A DNA stretch of 64,000 nucleotides, taken from contig CAIJTR010000202.1 in assembly GCA_903823665.1 (NCBI GenBank), positions 1 through 64,000 on the forward strand. The letters run 5' to 3'. Source of the stretch: an uncultured Rhodospirillales bacterium. GTDB lineage: Bacteria; Pseudomonadota; Alphaproteobacteria; Acetobacterales; Acetobacteraceae. A program made the position numbers and the translations under genes. Below, piece after piece: positions 45,926 to 54,665 of this stretch (position 1 is the first letter of the stretch; each line of letters opens with the position of its first letter). The notes below the pieces were generated by a model. The model ran no database searches. It saw only the letters and a program-made list of their open reading frames with translations, and was not told the DNA's origin.

Positions 45926-46483
45926 ATGTTCATCGAGACCGAAGGCACGCCGAACCCCGCCACGCTGAAATTCCTGCCTGGGCAGGATGTGATGGGTGCC
46001 GGAACCGCCGACTTCGCCAGCGCCGACACCGCCGGACGCTCCCCGCTGGCCACCGCCATCTTCGCGCTCCCCGGCGTATCGCGCGTTTTCCTCGGCGGCG
46101 ATTTCATCACCGTCACCAAATCCGACGAGATCGGCTGGGCCGCCCTGCGCCCGCAAGTGCTCGGCGTGATCATGGAGCATTTCGTCGCCGGCCATGCCGT
46201 CATCTCCGGCGCCGATGAAGCCGCCGACGAGGACGTGTCGCCAGAGGACGCTGAGGTCGTGTTGCAAATCAAGGAACTGCTCGACACCCGCGTACGCCCG
46301 GCGGTCGCGTCTGACGGTGGTGACATCGTGTTCCGTGGCTACCGTGACGGCGTGGTCCGCCTGCACATGCAAGGTGCGTGCAGCGGCTGCCCATCCTCGT
46401 CGGCCACGCTGAAGCACGGCATCGAGAACATGCTCCGCCACTACGTGCCCGAGGTAACGCGCGTCGAGCAGGTGCTTGCTTAA
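45926..46483 (+). CDS. NifU-domain iron-sulfur scaffold/carrier (Nfu type)
   Basis: 185 residues. An N-terminal Nfu-N domain (about 1-90; MFIETEGTPNPATLKFLPG) is followed by a NifU C-terminal domain with the cluster-binding CxxC in GACSGCPSS (about 150). Nfu proteins deliver Fe-S clusters to target enzymes. The start is the ATG after a short upstream in-frame extension, because the family begins MFIET. Length and motifs are complete. Confidence 0.93.
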   Translation: MFIETEGTPNPATLKFLPGQDVMGAGTADFASADTAGRSPLATAIFALPGVSRVFLGGDFITVTKSDEIGWAALRPQVLGVIMEHFVAGHAVISGADEAADEDVSPEDAEVVLQIKELLDTRVRPAVASDGGDIVFRGYRDGVVRLHMQGACSGCPSSSATLKHGIENMLRHYVPEVTRVEQVLA

Positions 46484-46494
46484 ATACCAATGAG

Positions 46495-46516
46495 CAGGTG
46501 CTCGCTTGAGCACCTG
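46495..46516. terminator. Hairpin after the nfu gene, made from a duplicated gene end
   Basis: CAGGTGCTC (46495-46503), loop GCTT, GAGCACCTG (46508-46516): an exact 9-bp stem. The left arm lies in a near-copy (GAGCAGGTGCTCGCTT) of the last codons of the preceding gene (GAGCAGGTGCTTGCTT), 26 bases downstream. There is no T-run, so terminator activity is only likely. Confidence 0.5.
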
Positions 46517-46539
46517 ACGGGACTTTGCTACAACGCACA

Positions 46540-46557
46540 TCGTTCGACATCGAACGA
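46540..46557 (+). promoter_or_regulatory. Inverted repeat overlapping the reductase ribosome-binding site
   Basis: TCGTTCG-ACAT-CGAACGA is an exact 7-bp inverted repeat ending just before the AAAGGA ribosome-binding site of the RutE-like gene. It could be an operator or an RNA hairpin affecting translation. Confidence 0.4.
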
Positions 46558-46568
46558 AAGGACATTCC

Positions 46569-47153
46569 ATGAGCCTAGACCACGCAGCACGCGATGTGTT
46601 GTTCAACGCCGCCCGCACCCAGAACAAGTGGACCGACAAGCCGGTCACGGACGCTGACTTGGCCGCCATCTACGACCTGCTGAAAATGGGCCCGACCTCG
46701 GCCAACTCCTCGCCGGCGCGCTTCGTGTTCATCCGCACGCCCGAGGGCCGCGAGAAGCTGAAGCCCGCTCTGTCCGCCGGCAACATGGAAAAGACCATGA
46801 CCGCCCCGGTCACCGTCATCGTGGCCTACGATCCGAAGTTCTATGACCGCCTTCCGCAGTTGTTCCCGCACGTGGACGCCCGTGTCTGGTTCAGCGGCAA
46901 CGAGGCCTTGGCGCAGGAAACCGCGTTTCGCAACAGCACGCTGCAAGGCGCCTACCTCATCATGGCCGCCCGCGCGCTCGGCATCGATAGCGGTGCCATG
47001 AGCGGCTTCGACAAAGCCAAGGTGGACGAGGCGTTCTTCGCCGAAAGCGGCTTCAAATCCAACTTCCTCATCAACCTCGGCCACGGCGACCACACCGGCG
47101 TCATGGCCCGCCTGCCACGTTTGAGCTTCGACGAAGCGAGCGTGCTGGCCTAA
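46569..47153 (+). CDS. RutE/malonic-semialdehyde-reductase-like nitroreductase
   Basis: 194 residues of the FMN nitroreductase family. It shows [40 protein letters not shown] near the N-terminus and the late [13 protein letters not shown]. This wording matches the RutE/HadB branch, which in E. coli reduces malonic semialdehyde to 3-hydroxypropionate during pyrimidine breakdown. No other rut genes are adjacent, so it may serve as a general aldehyde or quinone reductase. Complete, with AAAGGA before the ATG. Confidence 0.9.
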   Translation: MSLDHAARDVLFNAARTQNKWTDKPVTDADLAAIYDLLKMGPTSANSSPARFVFIRTPEGREKLKPALSAGNMEKTMTAPVTVIVAYDPKFYDRLPQLFPHVDARVWFSGNEALAQETAFRNSTLQGAYLIMAARALGIDSGAMSGFDKAKVDEAFFAESGFKSNFLINLGHGDHTGVMARLPRLSFDEASVLA

Positions 47154-47166
47154 TTGGACCGTATCC

Positions 47167-47192
47167 CCCGCATCGCCCAAACGCGATGCGGG
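47167..47192 (+). terminator. Hairpin after the reductase gene
   Basis: CCCGCATCGC, a 6-base loop, then GCGATGCGGG: an exact 10-bp stem 13 bases after the reductase stop. There is no T-run, so it may be a rho-independent-like or simply transcript-stabilising structure. Confidence 0.5.
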
Positions 47193-47260
47193 CTACGCCG
47201 GTTCCCGAACGCGCCGCGCTTCGATCATTCTGCGGATGGAGGCCAGCCTTGGTGCCTGGC

Positions 47261-47848
47261 TCATGCGCGGTGCGCAGGGTGCTTCGAATTGGGCGGTGAA
47301 CGGCAAGCCCGCAAAAAGTTGCCGCAAGCCCGGTGGTCGTGTCCTGCGCCCTGGGGGTATAAGTCGAGACCTAGTGTTTTGCAGGTGGACCTGCCCGTGA
47401 CACGGCCGAACCGGTCGAAATGGTTGGAGCCGCCGAAGGGTGGGCCGCCCTTGCGCAGCGGCCGTGGGGCCATCACGCCCTGGAAGTGCAGGCCGATGTT
47501 GCATTCATCGCCATCCCGCACGGTGAGTTCGTACCCCATCGTGGGCTCCACCGCCTTGATGGAAACGCCAGTGGGCAGCGTGATGTTCAACAAATCCTGG
47601 TCCCGCGGCAGGCGTAGGGCGCTGTCGTTGGCGTTGCACAGGACCTCCCACGGCAGGTGCGCGCTGTCATCCCAAAACCACGCCCCGCCGGCCACGGTGC
47701 CGATGTTCGGGCGTGCCATGGTGTAGAGCCAGCCGCCGAGTTTTTCCTCCAGCTTGCAGAACGCGAACCAGCTCGTCTCCGTCATCCACCATCGGTCGCC
47801 CATCTCGGCGAAGTGGAAGTCGTCGTCGCGGGCGGTGAAGACAGGCAT
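47261..47848 (-). pseudogene. Truncated protein of uncertain family (AttH-like?)
   Basis: From its ATG about 145 residues read well: MTETSWFAFCKLEEKLGGWLY, MARPNIGTVAGGAWFWDD and VEPTMGYELTVRDGD. They resemble proteins of the AttH/DUF7064-7065 kind that accompany CoA-ester catabolic genes. After GGSNHFDRFGRVTG (near 47,400) the frame becomes low-quality and the expected C-terminal half is missing in all three frames. I therefore consider it 3'-truncated. The family name is tentative. It follows the broken phosphotransferase gene on the same strand. Confidence 0.5.
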
Positions 47849-47860
47849 GGCAGGTCCTGT

Positions 47861-49247
47861 TCGGGCGCGTTGGCTGGCGGGGTTTGGGATAATGGCGCAT
47901 GGCAATGCCGCCGGATGCACCGCTGGCGAGTTGCGCGTCGCGCACCGCTTGCCCAGCGAAGAAGGCCAGTGCATTGGCGAAGTGGAGCTGGCCAGATTGA
48001 ATGACAGAGAGCAGCTGCTGGCGCGCAATATTCAGGGCTTGGTGGACGGAGTGATCGAGTCCGAGCATTTCGCTCAGCGCGTGCAGTTCGGCTGCTTCAA
48101 CTTGGCTACCGAGACTGTCCCAAGCCTCCAGATACTTCAAAACCTTCGCTGCGTTTCTCGCCTATGCAATCACTTGACTGTCGGTGCTGCGAGCCACCAC
48201 CACGCGGCGAAGGTCATCGAGCACATGCGTAAAAAGTGTGGAGCGATCCATATCGGGCGCAACAATCGGCTCAGGCCATGAAACGGCAACGCCACTTGCG
48301 TCGAACAGCGCTTCCACCAACAGGCGTTGGTTCAGCGCGCGGGAGACAATGGCGTGCGCAGGCTCGCCGGTGACGTTGCGATGGCGGATCACGTCCACGC
48401 GGGTAGAGACGAAAACACGATGACAGAGAATGCGGCGGTGATCGATCTTCTGCCCCGCGGCCCGTTCGTAATCGGCGATGCTGGCAGCAAAATCAGGCAC
48501 AGGCTCCATCACGCAGCGCACGGAGAACCAAGCCAGATCCTCCATGGGATCACCGAGATACGCCAGTTCGCAATCGATCAGTGCGGTGAGCCGTCCGGCA
48601 TCGAACAGGAAATTGCCTGGCCCGGCATCGCCGTGAACAAGGGCGACAGTGCCATCAGGGTCGGGCATGTTGGCGTCCAGCCATGCGAAGGCTAGATCGA
48701 GCAGCGGGTCGGCCTGCCCGGTTTCGTCATAAATGGCCCGACAGATTGCGAGTTCGGCTGTCACATGGTCCTTGATGCGCGCGCCAGTGCCGCCCCATCG
48801 AGGACGATGCCGGCCACGGGGAGGGCATGTAGCTTGGCCGGATCCGTCATCACTTCAGCGACGATATTCGGCGATGCCATGGGCGCGATCGGTCAGGATC
48901 GCCTGTATCTCCGGATGCCGGGCAATCAGGCGCGGCGCTCTGATGTCGAGATCGGCGATGGCGCGATAGACCTGCACTTCACGATGTGTGGTGTAGGGCT
49001 CAACGCCGGGTGGGCGGGGCGGGGTGCAGCGCAGGAAGACATCGGCGATCCCGCCATCGGTTCGTGTGATGTCGATCGCCCAGGAGCGGGCGCGGTTGCC
49101 ACCTGACGTTTGTGTGAAGGCATGCACCTGCCTGCCGCAGACGGCTTGCACCCATTGAAACAGCACGGCCTCGTCGCCGTCGGCTGCGATGGGCGCGTGG
49201 GTGGGTTCGGGAGCGGCAATCGCCACATTTATGTCGTTCCTCCACAC
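47861..49247 (-). pseudogene. Aminoglycoside-phosphotransferase-family protein, broken
   Basis: Three pieces in different frames together spell one APH/ACAD10-type kinase. The N-terminus (49247 to about 48855) ends LTDRAHGIAEYRR. A short middle piece reads MTDPAKLHALPVAGIVLDGAA. The C-terminal lobe (from about 48780) has the catalytic Brenner motif VHGDAGPGNFLF and the metal site LIDCELAYLGDP. An in-frame TAG at 48164-48162 interrupts the reading, which then continues as KVLKYLEAWDSLG and so on, as expected for the C-terminal helices. Two frameshifts and one stop make it a pseudogene unless the sequence has errors. The intact relatives are linked to acyl-CoA dehydrogenases, and a broken one lies 3.4 kb away. 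Confidence 0.8.
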
Positions 49248-49424
49248 AACCCCTTCAGGTCGCGTTCAGCCGGTTTGACCGGCATTTTTGTTCCATCCTT
49301 TGGGCTGGCTTCGCGCTGTAAATTAAACAGCTAGCATACCATCGACAAGCGAATTATACACTTCGATTCATCGCCGAACCGGCAGCAAGTCCGGAGCCTC
49401 AAAACCACGCATTGGAGGGCAATT

Positions 49425-49886
49425 ATGGCCGGATTGTATTTTGACGAACTCACCGTCGGCCAGGTGTTTCAGCACGCAATCCGCCGCACCATCACCGAAA
49501 CCGACAATGTCTGGTTCTCGGCGATCACGCACAACCCGGCCCAGCTGCACCTTGATGAAGAATACTGCCGCACCGAGACGGAGTTCGGCCAGCGCATTGT
49601 CAACAGCGCGTTCACGCTTGGCCTGATGGTTGGTATTTCCGTCGGAGACACCACGCTCGGCACCGCCATTGCCAATCTTGGGTGGGACGAGGTGCGCTTC
49701 CCGAAACCGCTTTTCCACGGTGATACCGTCCGCGTGGAGAGCGAAGTGGCGGAGCTGCGAGAGTCGAAGTCGCGCCCCAATGCGGGGATCGTCACTTTCA
49801 TTCATCGCGCCTACAACCAACACGGCGATCTCGTCGCCCATTGCCGGCGTTCTGGGCTGCAACGCAAGCGCCCAGTCGCCCCGTGA
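49425..49886 (+). CDS. MaoC-family (hot-dog) dehydratase
   Basis: 153 residues of a single hot-dog domain. The hydratase-2 motif region is [37 protein letters not shown], with the catalytic-type Asp/Asn-His pattern, and a [11 protein letters not shown] end is typical of this subgroup. MaoC enzymes hydrate enoyl-CoA esters. The next gene (coupled, GTGA) is a CitE-type lyase and then a CoA-transferase. That is the gene content of itaconate or mesaconate breakdown, where the MaoC protein hydrates the branched unsaturated CoA ester. Since both partners are broken, the pathway is probably dead even though this gene is intact. Confidence 0.88.
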   Translation: MAGLYFDELTVGQVFQHAIRRTITETDNVWFSAITHNPAQLHLDEEYCRTETEFGQRIVNSAFTLGLMVGISVGDTTLGTAIANLGWDEVRFPKPLFHGDTVRVESEVAELRESKSRPNAGIVTFIHRAYNQHGDLVAHCRRSGLQRKRPVAP

Positions 49887-50589
49887 CACCACGCTCCTAC
49901 CTGTTCGTTCCAGGTGACAGCTAGAAGAAGCTCGCCAAAGGGTGGGGGAGCGGGGCCGATGCGCTGATCCTCGATTTGGAAGACGCAGTGGCACCAGCGC
50001 GAAAAGGGTTGGCGCGGGGCATGGCGGCCGCAGCGCTGCAAACGGCGGCTGGGCCGCAGGCATGGGTGCGGATCAATCCGCTCGATGAGGGCGGCATCGC
50101 AGACCTCGCAGGGATCGTCCGACCGGGCCTCGTGGGCGTGATGGTCCCCAAAATCGGCGGTGTCGCGGATGTGGTGCGTCTTGGCTATTATCTTGATGTG
50201 ATGGAGGCGCGTGAAGGCCTGCCGCTCTGCAGCGTGCGCGTTCTGCCAGTTGCAACCGAGGCACCACGTGCCCGTTCGGGCTCTCCGGCTTCACCGATGC
50301 TGTGCTGCCGCGCTTGCTCGGATTGACCTGGGGTGCCGAGGATCTCAGCACGGCTCTGGGGGCCAGCACCAATCAGGACGAAACCGGTGGCTAGGCGTTC
50401 GCCTACCACATGGTCCGCTCGATGTGCCTGATGGCGGCCAAGGCGGCGGGTGTGGAGCCGATCGAGACGCTGTATGCCGATTTCCGAGACACTGACGGTC
50501 TGATGGCGAGCTGTGCCGCTGCTGCAAGGGAGGGGTTCGCCGGGCGTATTGCCATTCATCCGGCACAGGTGGACGCGATCAATGCGGCG
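49883..50589 (+). pseudogene. HpcH/HpaI (CitE-like) CoA-ester lyase, broken
   Basis: The reading starts RSYLFVPGDS at a GTG coupled to the MaoC gene. A TAG follows at once (49922-49924, where Glu is expected) before KKLAKGWGSGADALILDLEDAV. Near 50,265 the frame shifts from VRVLPVATEA to GLSGFTDAVLPRLLGLTWGAEDLS. A second TAG occurs at 50392-50394. The reading then runs through AYHMVRSMCLMAAKAAGVEPIETLYADFRD and IAIHPAQVDAINAA, where the C-terminal 50 or so residues are missing. Three lesions plus a truncation make it a clear pseudogene of a citramalyl/malyl-CoA lyase-type enzyme. Confidence 0.88.
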
Positions 50590-50958
50590 CGTGACCCGCT
50601 TCGTCTCCATTGCGGCCCTGGCCGATGCGTTGCAGCCGGGAGAGCGCGTCTTCATGCCCGGCTCCGCAGGCGAGCCAGCAGCACTTCTGGCCGAACTGGC
50701 CGCTTGCCCGGAACGCTCGCCCGGGCTGCGGATCCTGTCCACGTCCGTGCCAGGCATCAATCGCGCGGCAATCGGCGAGCTTGACCTAACGGCTATGATG
50801 ATCGGTCTGCTCATGTAGTCCGGGTTTCGACGGGCACAGCGCGAGGGCCGGTTGCATCACTTGCCGCTCACCTTTGCGGGCTTTGAAGCCTCTACCCATT
50901 CCGCCGTGCAGCGTGACTTCATCCCAACCATGGGCCTCGGCATTCCTGGTGAGCCGTG
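50582..50958 (+). pseudogene. Acetyl-CoA hydrolase/CoA-transferase, N-terminal remnant
   Basis: The remnant reads VSIAALADALQPGERVFMPGSAGEPAALLAELA and ILSTSVPGIN, the N-terminal part of the acetyl-CoA hydrolase/4-hydroxybutyrate CoA-transferase family. A TAG (50816-50818) interrupts it in frame before GFRRAQREGRLHHLPLTFAG. After about 125 codons it ends, against about 430 in intact members. The active-site Glu region is lost. Confidence 0.8.
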
Positions 50959-51488
50959 ATGGCGTTGATCCTGGGCCCACTCATCATTCCGGGAATACAG
51001 CCCGGCCCGCAGCTGATGACCGAACATCCCGACATGTTCTGGGGCCTGATCGCCAGCTTCTGGATCGGTAACATTTTGCTGCTGATCCGCAACGTTGACA
51101 TGATTGGCGTGTGGGTGAAGCTGCTGCAGATCCCGTTCCGCTGCCTGTTCCCGTTCGCGCTATTTTTCTTCTGTGTCGGCGTCTACAGCACCAACAACGT
51201 GATGTTCGGCGTCGTCGGCTACGGTGTGCTCCGCATGGGCTTTCACCCCGTACCTAACCTGCTGGGCTTCGTCCTCGGCCCCCGTCTGGAGGAGAATTTC
51301 AGACGCGCACTGACACTTTCACGGGGTGACCTCAGGTTGTGTCGAAAGCCCAATCAGCGCTGTTTTCTGTAACGCTCGGCGTGGGGCTGATTGCGGCACA
51401 GATCTTCTTTGCCTTGCGGAAATCCAGCACCGTTCGTGATCTGGAAGACAGCCTGCCTGACGCGACCGGGGTGCTGGAGAAGCCGTGA
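50956..51488 (+). pseudogene. TctA-type tricarboxylate transporter, C-terminal remnant
   Basis: IQPGPQLMTEHPDMFWGLIASFWIGN and LLQIPFRCLFPFALFFFCVGVYS are hallmarks of the large TctA membrane subunit of tripartite tricarboxylate transporters. Only the C-terminal third is present. The frame breaks near 51,335, and the last segment (AAQIFFALRKS...TGVLEKP) is read in another frame to the TGA at 51488. It ends directly against the oxidoreductase stop. The other subunits (TctB, TctC) are absent. Confidence 0.85.
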
Positions 51489-52526
51489 TCATCCGATATA
51501 GATCAGCTTCTTGCCACGGTTCTCCCCTGCGTAAATCGCCTTGAGCGCACCCGGCGCGTGCTCAATGCCCTGCGCGACATCTTCGTCATAGGTGAGCTTG
51601 CCATCACGATACCAGCCTACCAGAGCCTTGTTCGCCACGCCGAATCGCTGCGCATAGTCGAACACGATAAAACCGCTCCAGACGAGCCTGCGCGTCAAAA
51701 TCTCACGCTCATTGCGTGGCCCGGTCGGCACCGGAATCCACGTCGGGACAGAGGCAGTGCCGCATTGCACAACCCGGCCCCCAATCGCCATCTGCCGCAG
51801 CGCCTTATCCAGAATAACGCCTCCAACATTGTCGAAGTAGACGTCAATACCCTTCGGTGCCTCAGCCGCCACCGCCGCACCCCAGTCCGATGTTTTGTAG
51901 TTGTGGGCAGACGCATAACCATATCGCGAGCAGCAGGCTGCAACCTTCTCGTCGTCACCGGTCAGGCCAATCGCAGTCGCCCCTAGATTGCGGGCAATCT
52001 GCCCTACAAAGCTGCCCACGGAACCGGCGGCCGTGGACACCAGAACGGTGTTACCGGGAACTGGACGCCCAAGCTCGGTCAGCGCGAAATACGCCGTCAG
52101 GCCGTTGATACCGAGCAGCCCGACATACGCCGACAACGGGACCGCCTCAGTTGCACGCTGAATGATCGCTGCCGGTTTCACAACGGCATAGTCTTGCCAG
52201 CCAAACCAGCCATACAGAAATTCACCCAGCGCTACGTCTGCCGATCTGGACTGCGTCACAACGCCCACCGCCAGCGCCCTCATCGGCCCACCAATCGGCA
52301 CCGGCTGCGAATAATTTATCTCTGCCGAGGCCCAGCCGCGCTGAGCGGGATCAACTGAGAGGTAGATGTTACGTACCAGAAATTCGCCGTCTGCGATCTC
52401 CGGCATCGCGACCTCATCGATCGCAAAATCTTCCGGCATCGGAACGCCCTGCGGCCGGCGGGTCAAAATCACCCGCCGGTTGCGCGTGGGTAGGCTGTAG
52501 GCGGGAATCTCAGTCGGGCGGGTCAT
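51489..52526 (-). CDS. NADP-dependent MDR-family oxidoreductase
   Basis: 345 residues of the zinc-independent medium-chain reductase family (leukotriene B4 12-hydroxydehydrogenase/curcumin-reductase type). It shows LSVDPAQRGWASAE, GINGLTAYFALTELGRP, the nucleotide-binding STAAGSVGSFVGQIA and FDNVGGVILDKAL. These enzymes reduce alpha,beta-unsaturated ketones or similar enones using NADPH. The gene is intact in the midst of broken ones. Its stop abuts the tctA remnant. Confidence 0.9.
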   Translation of the reverse strand: MTRPTEIPAYSLPTRNRRVILTRRPQGVPMPEDFAIDEVAMPEIADGEFLVRNIYLSVDPAQRGWASAEINYSQPVPIGGPMRALAVGVVTQSRSADVALGEFLYGWFGWQDYAVVKPAAIIQRATEAVPLSAYVGLLGINGLTAYFALTELGRPVPGNTVLVSTAAGSVGSFVGQIARNLGATAIGLTGDDEKVAACCSRYGYASAHNYKTSDWGAAVAAEAPKGIDVYFDNVGGVILDKALRQMAIGGRVVQCGTASVPTWIPVPTGPRNEREILTRRLVWSGFIVFDYAQRFGVANKALVGWYRDGKLTYDEDVAQGIEHAPGALKAIYAGENRGKKLIYIG

Positions 52527-52672
52527 GGCGCTTCCCTCAGGCAGGATTGAACGGGTCCGGCACTTGCTTGTTAGAACTACAGAAGCATATAATACGCTAG
52601 AGATCCACTGGCCGCGCCCCTCGCTTTCGGAACGGAATTCTGGGGCCCAAGAGCCATAAACGGAAGGCGCGC

Positions 52673-53838
52673 ATGGATTTCAAGCTGACCGAGCAGCAGC
52701 TCGCAATTGATGAAGGTGTGCGCAAGGTCTGTGCGCAGTTTGATGACCAGTACTGGACGGATTGCGAATCCAATCTGCGTTTTCGGGAAGAATACTATCA
52801 GGCGATGGCCCAAGGCGGCTGGCTTGGCATCACCATGCCGGAAGAAGTCGGCGGTGCTGGCCTCGGTGTGACCGAAGTTGCGATCATGATGCAAGCCGCA
52901 AACTCCAGCAACGGCAGCTACTCCGCGGCGTCTGCCATTCACATCAACATGTTCGGCCCGCACGCCATCGTCGAACACGGCACGCCGGAGCAAAAGCAGT
53001 GCTGGTTGCGCCCGCTGATTGAAGGCAGGCAGAAGGCCTGTTTCGGCGTAACGGAGCCTGATGCCGGGCTCGACACCACCAGCATCAAAACCTTCGCCAC
53101 CCGCACCAACGAAGGCTACTTGGTCAAAGGCCGCAAAATGTGGACCTCCACCGGTCAGGTCGCCGACAAGATCCTGCTGCTCACCCGCACCAGCGCGAAA
53201 AAGAGTGCAAAAAGCCGACCGACGGCATGACGCTGTTTTACACCAACCTCGATCGCAGTAAGATCGATGTCCGCCGTATCCACAAAATGGGCCGCAATGC
53301 AGTCGACTCAAACGCGGTGTTCATCGACGACCTTTTCGTGCCGGATAAGGACCGGATCGGCGACGAAGGGCAGGGGTTCGAATACATCCTCGACAGCCTC
53401 AATCCAGAGCGCGTTCTGGTGGCTGCCGAAGCCATCGGCCTGGGCCGCGATGCCCTGGGCCGCGCGGCCGCCTACGCTAAGGAACGCGTGGTGTTCGGTC
53501 GTCCCATCGGCCAAAATCAGGGCATTCAACACCCCCTCGCCGAATGTTGGGTGCAGCTTGAGGTCGCCTATTGGATGACGATGCGCGCCGCTTGGATGTA
53601 TTATTCTGGGCAGTCCTGTGGGGCCGAGGCGAATACGGCGAAGTTCCTTGCCGGTCGTGCTGCATTCGACATCGCCACCCGTGGCGTTCTAACGCATGGC
53701 GGGATGGGCTACGCGCGGGAATATCAGGTCGAGCGTCTGTTCCACGAGGCGATCTTGACCCGCATTGCCCCGGTGACGGAGCAGCTGATTATGTCGCTTA
53801 TCGCCGAACGTGTGCTCGGCCAGCCGAAATCATACTGA
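52673..53838 (+). pseudogene. Acyl-CoA dehydrogenase with a one-base frameshift
   Basis: Two overlapping frames give one full-length acyl-CoA dehydrogenase of about 388 residues. The first has FKLTEQQLAIDEGVRKVC, GGAGLGVTEVAIMM and CFGVTEPDAGLDTTSIKT. The second has DGMTLFYTNLDRS, ERVLVAAEAIGLGRDAL and THGGMGYAREYQVERL. They join at a run of five A's (53198-53202) in CGCGAAAAAGAG, where one base is missing. Either a sequencing error or a recent inactivation is possible. All other conserved parts look sound. GGAAGG precedes the ATG. Its substrate is probably a short or branched acyl-CoA. Confidence 0.85.
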
Positions 53839-53843
53839 GCGGC

Positions 53844-54407
53844 TCAGCCGGCGCGGGTCCGTGTTTTGCGGGAAGTTGCCGGCTCGACGACCGCCTCCAC
53901 CTCCGCCTCGTCCGGCGCGAAAACGCCTACCGGCAACTCTGCATCGTCTTTCTCGACGACGGCACCGCGGATGTTCTCTTTCATCCTTTCGAGGGCAGAT
54001 TCGGTGGCGGCCACCTCCGCACTCGTCAGCCCGGCGAGGATGATCTCGTTCAGCCGGTGGCCCACCGCTACCATTTTTTCCAGGATCTCATGGCCGCGTT
54101 CGGTGATCATGATCCGTTTCGCTCGCCTGTCGCCTTTTTCCGGTACGCGTGTGACGTAACCGGCAATCTCCAGCCGGTCGATCAGCCCACCCACTGTCAC
54201 CTTGCCCACATCCAGGTCGCGTGCCAGTTCGGTCTGCAACATGCCTGATTTGGCATGCCGCGAGAGCTGGCTGAACACCCACCATTGCGAGCGGGTGATC
54301 CCCAGCGGCTTCATCGCCTGATCGAACAATGTGCGCCGCATGCGTGACACATCATGCACCAGGAACCCGATGCGACCTTCCTGTGGATTCTTCTTGTTTA
54401 CGCTCAT
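53844..54407 (-). CDS. MarR-family transcriptional regulator
   Basis: 187 residues with the winged helix-turn-helix (about 35-125), including LGITRSQWWVFSQL, ARDLDVGKVTVGGLIDRLE and VPEKGDRRAKRIMITERG. An acidic/Ala-rich C-terminal tail of about 35 residues is longer than usual. MarR proteins repress catabolic or efflux genes until a ligand, often an aromatic acid or CoA ester, binds. It converges on the acyl-CoA dehydrogenase gene. A palindrome upstream may be its own operator. Confidence 0.92.
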   Translation of the reverse strand: MSVNKKNPQEGRIGFLVHDVSRMRRTLFDQAMKPLGITRSQWWVFSQLSRHAKSGMLQTELARDLDVGKVTVGGLIDRLEIAGYVTRVPEKGDRRAKRIMITERGHEILEKMVAVGHRLNEIILAGLTSAEVAATESALERMKENIRGAVVEKDDAELPVGVFAPDEAEVEAVVEPATSRKTRTRAG

Positions 54408-54467
54408 CGCCTTCGGACTGTCCTTGCTGGCTGGTGCCTTATTCGTCGGCCTGCCGCCGCAATTTAG

Positions 54468-54495
54468 CTTATATGCACATTGTAAGTTGACTTAC
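54468..54495 (-). promoter_or_regulatory. Candidate promoter and operator of the marR gene
   Basis: GTAAGTTGACTTAC (54482-54495) is an exact 6-bp inverted repeat with a two-base centre. On the minus strand TATAAG (54473-54468) could be the -10 box, putting the palindrome over the -35 region, about 75 bases before the marR start. This is a typical autorepression layout but is unproven. Confidence 0.35.
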
Positions 54496-54665
54496 CAAAT
54501 GGAAATGCGCGTCCCTGGCGTTGGAACCAACGATCAGTCGGCCGGAATCGCATCGTTTAAAAAGGGCAGTCTGATGCGCGGCGGCATTTTGCGCAGCTTG
54601 AGCAGCAACCACACTGCTCAACCGCGCCGACATCGCCGATTTCTAAAAGTTGCCAACAGACGAAA

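Noticed and set aside
47261-50958. Possible amber (TAG) recoding, since the in-frame stops seen in the broken genes are TAG
   Set aside because: Frameshifts and truncations accompany them, and intact genes in the window (for example the macA-like, DUF971 and alpha/beta-hydrolase genes) end normally at TAG.
53198-53208. Programmed -1 frameshifting in the acyl-CoA dehydrogenase
   Set aside because: The site is G-AAA-AAG with only five A's, a poor slippery heptamer, no clear stimulatory structure is visible, and neighbouring genes are decaying.
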